Shown: piece after piece, positions 1 through 10,268 of the stretch | How the letters are laid out: the number at the start of each line of letters is the position of its first letter | Position numbering within the stretch: position 1 is the first letter of the stretch | Virus record (IMG/VR): IMGVR_UViG_3300042511_000312 | Span: 1-34,247 of that record | Length of the DNA stretch: 34,247 bases | Source of the DNA: a virus | Direction: 5' to 3' (one strand) | Translations under genes and position numbers: made by a program | Notes under the pieces: generated by a model | The model's input: the letters and a program-made list of their open reading frames with translations, nothing else | What the model was told of the DNA's origin: nothing | Database searches by the model: none

Positions 1-1653
1 CGTGATGCATCGGTTGCCGAATCTACTACCAATTTTCGATATACGGAAGAAGATCCAACTCAATATTATAACAAAGTAGTTAGATATATTGGTGATATTG
101 ATATTGTTAATAACGTTTCTAGAGGTGGTGATGCATATTCTGAAATTTACATAAATATTCCTACTAATCATGGAGGTACTCCAGTGGTTTTATGGAAAAC
201 TTACGAAGATAACAATTATGCTCCAAATAGAATTTGGACTAATGGTGAAACTTATATCACCGGTAGAAATATATCATCAGTTCATCCTAGCGGTTTAGAT
301 TTAAGAGCATACTACGATGACGATCAAAGTTTATCGTATAATACATATTCTACTTTCGGGTCAACTGCAAATTGGTCAGGATTCGTAGCATTACCTGCTG
401 CCGGATCATCTAAACCAGTTTTACTTTCTCGTATGGATGGTATTATTTTAGATTTTGACGCTAATAACTATTCTCCTATTGTTAACGATGGTACAATATC
501 TACAATTGACGAATTTAACGGTACTGATGCTGCTCCTGATTTTTCTTTTAACGCAGCTTTGGTTTATTATGATTCATATTCGGCTTCAAATTCAAGTCAA
601 AAGGCTACTAACTTATATGGAGTTTTAATTTTAGACGATTATGTTAACTCTGGAGTTGGTAATAGCTACATCAAAAGATTTGATAAATATAAGCCAAATA
701 AGATTACTAAACTTAATGGTAATAGTTATAGTTTAAAAATTGACATTAAATTCGATTCAACTGTAGAAAATGCAGGAGTAGAAACTCTCATAAACGATTA
801 CAATACTTTCTCGATGGATTTATTCATTGATGCATCGACTCGTTTACAAGAAGCTGCTGCAATGTTTATCGACTCAGAATTAGAAATCATTACAATCAAA
901 GATAGATTACGTAATCTAGAAAATTTCTATTTTACTCAAGAAGAACTTACAACTTTATCTCAAAGATTATCTGCACTAGAATCTAGTCTTAATAATGCTA
1001 AACTTGCATTTTCTTCTAGTACAACATTGCTAGATTTGATTAACGTAAATGCAGATAATATCAATAAGTTACTTTCCGGTAATTTGTCAGTCAATTTAAC
1101 ATATAATACAGACGTTCTTAAACAAGGAGCTGGAGTATTTTTAGATAGAACTGTACCTAATCAAATAACATTAAGTAATAGAATTCAAGGAGTTTCTACA
1201 TTTTCACAATGTAGAAATACGATAAATACAATAAACCCATTAGGAAGTTTACGAACAACATATGCAAATGGAATAGATCCAACTGATACATATTTAAACA
1301 ACGTATTAACTTTAGGAGAGTTTTCTAATTATTATCGTCAACTTAATACATCTCATCCAAATATAGTAAATGGAATTGAAGTTTTTCAAGATAGTGTAAT
1401 AATCAACATCCAAGATTATCCAATATTTTGGAAAACGGGTCAAACTTTTAAGATAGTTTTTGCAGATCCTGTCGATTTTGCAGGTAAGACTATATACATT
1501 AGAACCGATGCTAAAAATCGATTAGGTAATGGAATTTACGGAGTAATAATAGGTTCTATGGATGCATCAATGCAAATAACAAACAAACCAATAATAGAAA
1601 TTACGTGTACTGATGGAAATCGATACACATTTAATATAGACATAATAAGATAA
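1..1653 (+). CDS. Virion structural protein, 5'-truncated (probable baseplate/tail component)
   Basis: The reading frame is open from the first base of the window to the TAA at 1651-1653, so the true start lies upstream. A GTG at 184 is in frame, but the upstream codons read as ordinary protein (for example a stretch containing DPTQYYNKVVRYIG), so 184 is unlikely to be the start. The visible part is about 550 residues, rich in Asn, Thr, Ser and Tyr, as in beta-rich virion proteins. A helical, heptad-like segment around residues 270-340 of the visible part (DRLRNLENFYF... LSQRLSALESSL) looks like a short coiled coil. I recognise no enzymatic motif. It is followed after 2 nt by the next large structural gene, which supports a late structural operon. 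Its role as a baseplate or tail component is inferred from position and composition only. Confidence 0.6.
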   Translation, partial: RDASVAESTTNFRYTEEDPTQYYNKVVRYIGDIDIVNNVSRGGDAYSEIYINIPTNHGGTPVVLWKTYEDNNYAPNRIWTNGETYITGRNISSVHPSGLDLRAYYDDDQSLSYNTYSTFGSTANWSGFVALPAAGSSKPVLLSRMDGIILDFDANNYSPIVNDGTISTIDEFNGTDAAPDFSFNAALVYYDSYSASNSSQKATNLYGVLILDDYVNSGVGNSYIKRFDKYKPNKITKLNGNSYSLKIDIKFDSTVENAGVETLINDYNTFSMDLFIDASTRLQEAAAMFIDSELEIITIKDRLRNLENFYFTQEELTTLSQRLSALESSLNNAKLAFSSSTTLLDLINVNADNINKLLSGNLSVNLTYNTDVLKQGAGVFLDRTVPNQITLSNRIQGVSTFSQCRNTINTINPLGSLRTTYANGIDPTDTYLNNVLTLGEFSNYYRQLNTSHPNIVNGIEVFQDSVIINIQDYPIFWKTGQTFKIVFADPVDFAGKTIYIRTDAKNRLGNGIYGVIIGSMDASMQITNKPIIEITCTDGNRYTFNIDIIR

Positions 1654-1655
1654 AA

Positions 1656-4600
1656 ATGGATACGAAATACTCATTAACAACACTTCTAAACAATCTTTTA
1701 AAGTTACAAAACAACGGATATCAAATTATTACGAAGCTATCTGATGTAGTTTCTTCTAATTCAGATACTGTCGAAGTAGATGTAATGGATAGTACAGGAA
1801 CTATACAAAAAGTATACATTCCTTCATACGGAGCTCTTAAGAATCAAATGGTTCAAATGGAGAACAATATCAAAAGTTTAACTGCAGTAGGTGATTCATC
1901 TACATCAGTTCAATTATCTGACGGTTCATTTAGAAAAATCTTAGTTTCTTCTTTATTAAAAGAAGCTGAAGATATTCAAACTATGCCAGTACCTACAACT
2001 TTCAATAAGAAAGAAAATTGGTTTTTTGAATCATTCTTAAATCCTTTGCTATATGTTTCATTTAATCTTACCGGACAGGTAAAATATGAAACTGAAAAAA
2101 TCGAAGTTGCAAGATACATATTGAATCTTGATACTCCAGCAAAGCTTAAATTATTTAACTCTAGATTTTCGGCTAAGTCAAATATCAAATTTGCAGATTT
2201 CTCTAAAATCTTGATTGATTATGGAATTACTTTCTTTTTAGATAAAGATGTAGTAGATATGCCTCCTAGAACATTAAGATATTCTGGTAAATATACAGTA
2301 ACAAATGTATTCGATGATACACTAACTTCAATTATAAATGGAGCTAGCGTTCAAAATAGAGTACTTAGAGTACAATTAGATAAATTAACATACAATGATA
2401 ATCAATCTAAATATTTAGGAACTCAATCTTTAAAAATAGGTGATTCTCTTGTAATTAATTCCGGAAGACAGAATACTAGATTCGAAATATTACAAGTTGA
2501 TGCTTCTACGAGAACTGTTGCGGTTAAATTAATTGAAGGTTTTGATAACATAACTATCGGTAAGGATGTTCTTACTTTTTATGGCGAAGATAAATCTGAT
2601 GTATTTGCTAATGTGTCTATCGGATTCAACGAATATTGTGTAATTTTCGTGAAACCTATCGATCCAGATTCTAGAATTCAATCAGTTAATTGGTCTCCTG
2701 GTGTTGGTCTTTATACAAATAGTTTAAGAATCATAGATCCGGCAACTGGTAATTCTATGGCTTTATCTACATTCTATCAAAATGAAGTTGTAGATTTTGG
2801 TGCATACTTATACTCAACAGTTAAGGATAAAACTCCTCCTTCTACTTTTGCAGTTCAGCCTACTCCACCTTTAGTTTCTACTGGGAATTTTCAAGTACTT
2901 CCTATAAACGATCATATTACTTCTAGTGGTAATGCTATAAAAATTAAAAGTTTACAATCAGATAAATTGAGAATCCAATCTCAATTAACTGCATTAGATA
3001 AATCTATCACCGAAGTTAAAACTAAAGTACAAACAACTAAATATTCGTCACAAAAATTACAAGATACTGACAATAGTAAATTATCTAAATTAGTTGATGA
3101 TAGAAGTACTAACTCTTCTTTACATGCATCTATCGTTGAGGATATAACAAAACTATCTACAGTAAAATCGATTGATACTGCTCCTAAATATAGAGTTAGA
3201 GGATTTTTTCCTATGCCAGTTGCACAAAAATCAGATAGAACAGAACCTCAAGAAGTTATTCAATTTGTTACGCAATATCGATATGTTAAGAAAGATGGAT
3301 CAGCCAATCAACCACAACAATTACAATTTGTAGATAACAATGGTGTAGTTAGAAGAGGAACATTTTCAACCTGGAACGAATATAAATCTCCTGTAAGAAA
3401 ACGTGACATTAATCCTACTTCAAGAAAAGCTTATTGGGCAGTAGAAGATGTAGAAAATGCCGATGCAATAAATATCAATCAAATTGATTTTCCTATTCAA
3501 GCTGGAGAAAGTATTGAGTTTAGAGTAAAATCTATATCTGAAGCCGGTTGGCCAGTAACTACTATTGAATCTGAATGGTCAGAAATAGTTAGAATCGATT
3601 TTCCAGCCGAATTTGAATCGATACCAGATACTAAAGATATTCTTGAGCAAGCTAAAATGGATCAGATTAGAGTTCAGGTAAAATCTGATTTAACTAATAT
3701 GAATTTGGATAAAGTTTCACAACAAACTTTAACTCAAAATGGAAAATTCTTTACTACCGATGCAATTCACGTTGCTTCAGGGTTTTTAACACCAGAAAAC
3801 AATATTATAACGCTATTTGATAAATTAAACTCTATGGATTTAGAAATTCAAAATCTTAGAGGTCTTATTGCAAATGCTAAAGGTGCTATATCAGTTATTA
3901 TTGTTGATGATGCTGGACAAGAATACTCAGTTCAGAAGAATTCAACCGTTAGATTATTTGCCGGTAATTATAGAGATCAGGTTGCATCATTACCAATTAA
4001 AAAGGGTGTTATTATATCTAAAAATTACTTTATTAAGATTTCTAACGAAGCTGCATCATTTCTAGAATTGTATTCTAGAATGTATGGATCTAGATTCTCG
4101 GTTGTAAATTCAAGTAATACATTAGAACCTACAAACTTAACATATAGTAATAGTGACGTAGATTATAATCGCTTAAGAAGATATGATTATGTTCCTTTAG
4201 GTTTATCAAATCCAGATGCTAATGATGTTTTAAATTATGGATTCATTAGAAATACTCCATATCAATCTACTCAAGTAATGGGTCAATTTATTAATTCTAG
4301 ATATACTTCAGTAGATGGAACTCGAGCTTTATATAGTGCTATTGATGGAGCTGCTTCATCATATCAAATATTAGATTTATCCGGTAATCTAGTTTCTACA
4401 TCGACTCAACTTGAATGGACTACTAATTTATCTACATTAACTGGATTAGCCAACGGTAATCCAACTACTGATTTTATATGGAAAGGTGGAACAGGTCTAA
4501 GTGATGTAGTATCATATTCTCTTGCAGCTGTACAATCTGCATTAATAAATAATATACAAGTACACGTAAAACATCCTGATATCGCAGATTGGATTGCAAC

Positions 4601-5240
4601 TGGAGTTACTCCTTTAACTATAAATAGTACAACGGTACCTTCATTAGTAAGAAATTCTATATTAGGTAATATCGTTAAGGGTTCTACCGGTTCAAATACA
4701 CAAAACGCATATTACAAAGATCCTTCAAGCTTGATTAATTGTAAAATTGGTTTTGATGTCAATGACCAATTTTTACTAGGACCTAAATCAGTTGGTGCTT
4801 ATTTATTCATCAATCCAAATTCTCATATTGATATGAGAGTTAATGGAGATGATGCAATATCTTACAAAGACATTAAATTCGGAAATACTAATTCGATATC
4901 TATACCAATAACTTTCCAATATCGAATGACAGATTATTTTGGAGTTGGTGACTTAGGTTTAGGTAATGTAAAAGGAGATCCAACTTCTAATAGTGGAACA
5001 AATTTAGAATATACTAAAACTATTGGAATTGATATATACCCTAATCCTCTAGATAAAGAAAGATTTTCGTTTGATGTTGAAGTTACTGCTAGATATTACT
5101 CTAAATCAGTAATCACTAAGGATATTCCTTCAAGAACTTTCGAAACTGCATTAGATGACCTTACGAAAACAATAAAGGTGGTAACACCAACAACTTCACG
5201 AGACCAGACTATTAGAAGCGGTTCATCTACTTCTAAATAA
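1656..5240 (+). CDS. Large virion structural protein, presumed baseplate/tail-associated (1194 aa)
   Basis: A complete 1194-residue protein whose ATG lies 2 nt after the preceding stop. The N-terminal 100 residues are helical with an MVQMENNIKSL heptad-like stretch. A second helical coiled-coil-like stretch lies near residues 430-500 (KSLQSDKLRIQSQLTALDKS...). Residues about 510-660 contain a segment with alternating strands and WSEIVRIDFP-like ends, reminiscent of an FN3-type beta sandwich. The rest is beta-rich and Ser/Thr/Asn-rich. No signal peptide, membrane segment or catalytic motif is visible. Size, composition and position among fibre- and tube-like genes argue for a virion tail or baseplate protein. 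I cannot assign it to a particular T4 baseplate gene. Confidence 0.6.
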   Translation: MDTKYSLTTLLNNLLKLQNNGYQIITKLSDVVSSNSDTVEVDVMDSTGTIQKVYIPSYGALKNQMVQMENNIKSLTAVGDSSTSVQLSDGSFRKILVSSLLKEAEDIQTMPVPTTFNKKENWFFESFLNPLLYVSFNLTGQVKYETEKIEVARYILNLDTPAKLKLFNSRFSAKSNIKFADFSKILIDYGITFFLDKDVVDMPPRTLRYSGKYTVTNVFDDTLTSIINGASVQNRVLRVQLDKLTYNDNQSKYLGTQSLKIGDSLVINSGRQNTRFEILQVDASTRTVAVKLIEGFDNITIGKDVLTFYGEDKSDVFANVSIGFNEYCVIFVKPIDPDSRIQSVNWSPGVGLYTNSLRIIDPATGNSMALSTFYQNEVVDFGAYLYSTVKDKTPPSTFAVQPTPPLVSTGNFQVLPINDHITSSGNAIKIKSLQSDKLRIQSQLTALDKSITEVKTKVQTTKYSSQKLQDTDNSKLSKLVDDRSTNSSLHASIVEDITKLSTVKSIDTAPKYRVRGFFPMPVAQKSDRTEPQEVIQFVTQYRYVKKDGSANQPQQLQFVDNNGVVRRGTFSTWNEYKSPVRKRDINPTSRKAYWAVEDVENADAININQIDFPIQAGESIEFRVKSISEAGWPVTTIESEWSEIVRIDFPAEFESIPDTKDILEQAKMDQIRVQVKSDLTNMNLDKVSQQTLTQNGKFFTTDAIHVASGFLTPENNIITLFDKLNSMDLEIQNLRGLIANAKGAISVIIVDDAGQEYSVQKNSTVRLFAGNYRDQVASLPIKKGVIISKNYFIKISNEAASFLELYSRMYGSRFSVVNSSNTLEPTNLTYSNSDVDYNRLRRYDYVPLGLSNPDANDVLNYGFIRNTPYQSTQVMGQFINSRYTSVDGTRALYSAIDGAASSYQILDLSGNLVSTSTQLEWTTNLSTLTGLANGNPTTDFIWKGGTGLSDVVSYSLAAVQSALINNIQVHVKHPDIADWIATGVTPLTINSTTVPSLVRNSILGNIVKGSTGSNTQNAYYKDPSSLINCKIGFDVNDQFLLGPKSVGAYLFINPNSHIDMRVNGDDAISYKDIKFGNTNSISIPITFQYRMTDYFGVGDLGLGNVKGDPTSNSGTNLEYTKTIGIDIYPNPLDKERFSFDVEVTARYYSKSVITKDIPSRTFETALDDLTKTIKVVTPTTSRDQTIRSGSSTSK

Positions 5241-5300
5241 TAATACAAATATCCTATGAAGGATGAGTATTACGAGAATGGATTGAATAAATAACTTAAT

Positions 5301-8300
5301 ATGTCAGAAATACTTAAAAGAACTTCGTTTGGATTAATTAGAACAAATCCTAAATTAACTACAAATATAAAAATCATTGCTGACTCTAAAAACCAAGTGT
5401 TTTTAGAGTCTATTGATGCAGATCCATTATTGTCAAAATCGATATATAAAGGATTTAATGTAACTGGTGGATCGTATTCAAATGACATAAAAAGATTCTA
5501 CGATCAAGGATCTACACCATTACCCAAAACTATTGCATATACTGTCTACGAAAAGGACTTGTCATTACAAGTTAAAGATCGATACAAAGACCAATACGAT
5601 TTTACATATTGTATGGGTATGCAACCTAAAGTTTCTCGTATATATAGCGAAGAGTTTTCTATATTCTCGCCTTTATGGGCTGAGAGAGATAATATCCCTG
5701 ATTATTTTGTGATTTTTAAATTAGAAGGACCTGTTAGTATCGATTATGATGCTGAGTTACAAGCAAATCTTTCTATCAATCTAGATAATTCTAAATATTT
5801 AGATGACTTAGTAAAAAATCCAGCTAATTTCTTTAAAAATTATATCAAAAATTCTAAAATAATTAAAACTTTTGATTTAACAGATAAGACTAATATTGGT
5901 AGATATATCAGAAATCATGTTCAAGATCCTTTATTTCCAGAATCTTCTATTTATGCGTCAATAGAGAAAAACGATTTGTCGTATTGGCAAGGAATTTCAT
6001 ATGATTACGGAGGGTTTTGCAAAATGTCTCAGGATATTTATATAGATTATGTTTTAGTAGATAAGACTGTAACTGAAAGCGATGATTTCCTAACCTTAGG
6101 ATTTCAAAATCATGGAGTAGTACATCCTAATATTTTAAATTTAGAATTTTTATTTGACGATTTAAACCAAGAAGATTTTAAATTTAGCAGATATTTTGGT
6201 ATGTACGTATCTGAAGCCGAATTAGGTAAATTCGAAATAGACGGTAGTAGATTATTTAATGATAGAAATTTCGAATATGAGCAATTGCCTACTCCATTCT
6301 ACGATAACATCGGATATTCGGCTAACGATGAAACACAAATACAAACTAACAATAAAGGGATAAAAATTTATCCTAAGTTAAATGCAGGAGGAACCGGTAT
6401 ATATGAAGGTAGATTAATAACATGGAGTGAAACCCAAAATCCTAGATTTCCTTACGTAAAAGATATAAAGAACAATTTTTATTCAATTAATTCATCGATA
6501 GGTTGGACTTCTACTTATTCTATTAGTGGTAGTACCTCAATTTCAGATGGAAAATTCCTAAGAATAAAAGATAAAACTGTCGATTGGAAAAATTTCAGCG
6601 GTTTTGGAGATCCATTAAAATATATACATGCAACACCTACTCAATTTAAAGGTAGACCTAATTTTTCTTTTAGCGTAATTGGTGATATTACTGTCGGTGA
6701 CCAGATTAGAATTAATAAGGTTGATTGGACTAATCCAATTGAATCTCAAGTAATAGATTTCTTTACTATCGTTGCCGATGATTCTCTTATTGCCGGTCAA
6801 AATAATGGAAATTCGTTTAGTATCAACGGCGATTTTTCGCAAATAGCTACTTCAATATCTAAGGCAATTAATCATATAAATGAGTATGATAAAGAACACG
6901 TAACTTTTGAATCTATGTCTAGAGGAGATACGGTTATTGTTTATAGTCGTATGAGCTCAGAAAATTGGAATCGATCTAAATTTTCTTTCTTTAGTACTTC
7001 TGACATATATCCTTTTACTAAGCCTAATATTTTTGTTAATTATATTGAACAGATGTACCGTCCTTCTCCAATATCTTTATCTACCGACACTTTTGGTAAG
7101 TACTACGAATATCATTTTGTAAATGGGTGTGACAATCCAAACGCTAGATTTATTATAGATGCTGAGGATTTCCAAGAATTATATGATGATGCAGATCCAA
7201 TTTACACTAAAACCAATAAAGGTTTTGGTTTAATTAGTGATTATTCAATATACTTAGAAGAGCCGGTTTATAACGAATTTGGTGAAATTTTAGATTTTCT
7301 TCACTGGGACAAATACATAAGCTATTGTATACAAGAAACTAATGAAAATATTGAATTCACTTCATCTAATCAAATACCAATATATCAATCATCTAAGAAT
7401 AGTAATGGCTATTTGTCGATTTTCCCTATTAGAGATTTTGATTTCGATTTCTTAAGTACTGATTACGCAAAAAATGCAGATTCCTCATATAACACATTAT
7501 ATAATTGGTATTTAGGAATGACAGGACCTAATGGGTCAACTGCAACCTTTAGTTATATAGGATTTGGAGTTGCTCCAACCGGTAATATTTCTAGAGGATA
7601 TATTGATTCATTAATAGGACCGAATTCTTCATTCGCTATCGCTAATGGATTTACTAATCTAAGTGGTTTATCTGATGATTTCTTAGATCAGAATATTTTA
7701 GTTACGAATGAATATGATAGACTTAAAGAAAATATTTTGTCTGATATTGCTTTGTCTTCTAGAGTCGTTCCTTTTATTAATAAGTGGGTATATGATAATG
7801 AATCAGTCGACGTTAGAGAGAATGGATATCGATTAAATACCGATCAATCATTCGGGTATAGTAATTTTTCACCATCTTTTGATGAGATGAATAGAAATCC
7901 TAAATTCTATACTCATGAATGGTATTACCTACAGAAATATCCACCATATATGAGTTTTACCGAAAAGAAAAATTCGTTTTCTTATTTCGACGAAGATTTG
8001 TACTTTCCTAATATCCCACAGATTGGTACTTTAGGCAGCAGTGAAATCTTTTTAGGTTTAACCGGTGGAACCGGTGGAACTGCAAATTTATTATCGATCA
8101 AAGAAGATTATTTTTTGTCATATTTTACTCGAGAAACTATTGATGGAATAGATATTCCTAGAGATTACAAATATTCAATATTTGAGTATGGTACTGATGG
8201 TAATTTCTCAGAAACTTTATTTAGAGGAGCTAAAGTAATCATAAAAGATAGATCAGAATATTCTAATATCAATTATAATACAGAATCTTTAAAATTCTTA

Positions 8301-10256
8301 CCTAATCCTCTATACAATGGATATAAATTTTCATGTGTATTAACGTATAGTGATTATGGTACAGAATTGACATTTATTAAAAATGACAAATTTAAAGCTC
8401 TTACTTTAGTAGTAAGATCAGATCTTAAAGATCCAGTCTTATTAGAATATATGCAAGGAGGAACTGCTTATAATTTTATTGATCGATCTTCTTTATATAC
8501 ATTAAATCATAAATTAGAGTATACAGCTCCAGATGGTGCTACTGCTGGATATTTAGACTACAAAGATATAAATCTATCAGGTCAAATATACAAATGGGAT
8601 ACGATAGGTAATATTCCTGGTGATAGCAGTTTTCAATGGACGGTATATGGTAGAACCGATCAAAATGGAACCAGTCCAAATTACTCATCAGAATTAAATC
8701 TCAATGAAAATGGTGGCTATAATAATATTACCTTAACATTAGGAAATAGAGTAATCACATTCAACGATATTACTCGACCTACGGCTAACACATTTAGATG
8801 TAAAGATATATTGTTATATGACGTGGGCATAATAGGTCCATCAATACTTGCCCCGATAGCTCAAGGAAATCCTAATTTAAACGATCTAGAACTCCTTCCT
8901 TTGAATCCTGCTGGATATTATAATTACGTCTTAGGTAAATGCCCTTCGGCTTGGTTTACTACTACAATACCTTATAATTCGTATCCTGCAATAATAACAC
9001 AAGTTCCTAAATATAAAGGAGGTGGATATAATGCATACATTCCTATTATGGAATCTATTTCTTTTGCGTCGATATCAGATCAAATAAATAGTGGAAATCC
9101 TAATGTTAGGTACTTAAATGTGAGCGAAATTGGAGAAATTTCAGAAAACGAATATTTGGTGGAACTTACTAGACCTGATTATCCGGTTAAGTCTACGTAT
9201 TTAAAATATGATGTAATAAAACAAAAACCAACTGACTTAGTAAGTTCTTCTAAAATAATAGGTTATGAACTTACTGCGAAACCTAGAGTTGAATTACAAC
9301 AATTATCTAGATATCGTGGTCCTTATAATCCTAAGTGGAAAGACGTAGTTTCATTTATTGATACTGATGACATCAAAGGAATGACTGCGTTGAATGGAAA
9401 TTCTTTAACGTATAATAATATACAGTTGATGACGTCTCAACCTACATTTGCCGATGATAATCTATTTATGCTTAAAAACTTACATTTCAATAAAGTAAAT
9501 ACGGAAAGTCCGAATGTTATTTTGCGTTCTACATTGACGAAAAATTCTTCAGTATATCCTTTAATAGACGAAACCGCTATTTATAATAAAGATATGTTTT
9601 TGTTTAAAAGCAATTGGGATACTAATTTTTACAATAAATTTATAAAGTCTAATATTCAATCTGGAGTAATAGGTACTAGAGAACCTAAAGAAATTAAATC
9701 TTTCTTTGGATCTAAAGTTATTGCAATACCAAATACTATAAATTTAGAAACTTTTCCTAGCGGAGTAATTAAACGATCTGTTATAGGTCAGTTGTCTAAA
9801 ATTACTAGAATTCCTCAAAATATTGTTGAAGAAGAAACAACATTTGAAAGAAGTAAAACTTTAAATGTGAAAATATTTACTTCGTTAGCTTTACAAGACC
9901 AATTAATCATAGACGGTTTTGGTCAAGATTTCTATGCATATATGAATCCTGCATATTCTTTCGGTAATCCTAATCAAGATGATGACATAAAAACTTACAT
10001 ATCAGAAAACATACTAGAACGTTATGTAATCAAAGAAATAATTTTATGGGAGAAATTCTGGAAGAAAGGTAGTTCTCTACCTAATATCGCATATCTATTA
10101 ACCGACGAACAAAAAATTGCTAACGGATATCAAAAGACTAAAAACTTCCAAACAATATTCCAATCTCCTGAAGACTTGGATTTCCAGTTGATATATAATA
10201 TACCAACAGACAAGAACTATTCTATAGCATTTTCTATAGTGCTTGAGAAAAAATAA
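5301..10256 (+). CDS. Very large virion structural protein (1651 aa)
   Basis: A complete 1651-residue protein and the longest gene in the window. Its N-terminus (SFGLIRTNPKLTTNIKIIAD, then a VFLESIDADPLLSKSIYKGF-like segment) has the look of large tail or baseplate proteins I associate with Bacteroidetes myoviruses; this is from memory, not a search. The chain is rich in aromatic residues and Asp/Asn, without Cys-rich, membrane or nucleotide-binding motifs. Short Gly/Thr-rich loops (TGGTGGTAN near residue 925) resemble linkers. The ATG follows a 60-nt gap with an A/T-rich leader (aataacttaatATG). It sits between another large structural gene and the collagen-like fibre gene. A structural role is fairly safe; the precise function is unknown. 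Confidence 0.6.
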   Translation: MSEILKRTSFGLIRTNPKLTTNIKIIADSKNQVFLESIDADPLLSKSIYKGFNVTGGSYSNDIKRFYDQGSTPLPKTIAYTVYEKDLSLQVKDRYKDQYDFTYCMGMQPKVSRIYSEEFSIFSPLWAERDNIPDYFVIFKLEGPVSIDYDAELQANLSINLDNSKYLDDLVKNPANFFKNYIKNSKIIKTFDLTDKTNIGRYIRNHVQDPLFPESSIYASIEKNDLSYWQGISYDYGGFCKMSQDIYIDYVLVDKTVTESDDFLTLGFQNHGVVHPNILNLEFLFDDLNQEDFKFSRYFGMYVSEAELGKFEIDGSRLFNDRNFEYEQLPTPFYDNIGYSANDETQIQTNNKGIKIYPKLNAGGTGIYEGRLITWSETQNPRFPYVKDIKNNFYSINSSIGWTSTYSISGSTSISDGKFLRIKDKTVDWKNFSGFGDPLKYIHATPTQFKGRPNFSFSVIGDITVGDQIRINKVDWTNPIESQVIDFFTIVADDSLIAGQNNGNSFSINGDFSQIATSISKAINHINEYDKEHVTFESMSRGDTVIVYSRMSSENWNRSKFSFFSTSDIYPFTKPNIFVNYIEQMYRPSPISLSTDTFGKYYEYHFVNGCDNPNARFIIDAEDFQELYDDADPIYTKTNKGFGLISDYSIYLEEPVYNEFGEILDFLHWDKYISYCIQETNENIEFTSSNQIPIYQSSKNSNGYLSIFPIRDFDFDFLSTDYAKNADSSYNTLYNWYLGMTGPNGSTATFSYIGFGVAPTGNISRGYIDSLIGPNSSFAIANGFTNLSGLSDDFLDQNILVTNEYDRLKENILSDIALSSRVVPFINKWVYDNESVDVRENGYRLNTDQSFGYSNFSPSFDEMNRNPKFYTHEWYYLQKYPPYMSFTEKKNSFSYFDEDLYFPNIPQIGTLGSSEIFLGLTGGTGGTANLLSIKEDYFLSYFTRETIDGIDIPRDYKYSIFEYGTDGNFSETLFRGAKVIIKDRSEYSNINYNTESLKFLPNPLYNGYKFSCVLTYSDYGTELTFIKNDKFKALTLVVRSDLKDPVLLEYMQGGTAYNFIDRSSLYTLNHKLEYTAPDGATAGYLDYKDINLSGQIYKWDTIGNIPGDSSFQWTVYGRTDQNGTSPNYSSELNLNENGGYNNITLTLGNRVITFNDITRPTANTFRCKDILLYDVGIIGPSILAPIAQGNPNLNDLELLPLNPAGYYNYVLGKCPSAWFTTTIPYNSYPAIITQVPKYKGGGYNAYIPIMESISFASISDQINSGNPNVRYLNVSEIGEISENEYLVELTRPDYPVKSTYLKYDVIKQKPTDLVSSSKIIGYELTAKPRVELQQLSRYRGPYNPKWKDVVSFIDTDDIKGMTALNGNSLTYNNIQLMTSQPTFADDNLFMLKNLHFNKVNTESPNVILRSTLTKNSSVYPLIDETAIYNKDMFLFKSNWDTNFYNKFIKSNIQSGVIGTREPKEIKSFFGSKVIAIPNTINLETFPSGVIKRSVIGQLSKITRIPQNIVEEETTFERSKTLNVKIFTSLALQDQLIIDGFGQDFYAYMNPAYSFGNPNQDDDIKTYISENILERYVIKEIILWEKFWKKGSSLPNIAYLLTDEQKIANGYQKTKNFQTIFQSPEDLDFQLIYNIPTDKNYSIAFSIVLEKK

Positions 10257-10268
10257 AACATTCTCCGA

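Noticed and set aside
184-186. GTG as the start of the first structural gene
   Set aside because: The frame is open to base 1 and the upstream codons look like ordinary protein, so the gene is cut by the window edge.
5256-5294. 12-codon open frame in the gap before the 1651-aa gene, with a small ATCCT/AGGAT hairpin
   Set aside because: Too short to support, and the hairpin is weak with no T tract; treated as leader sequence.
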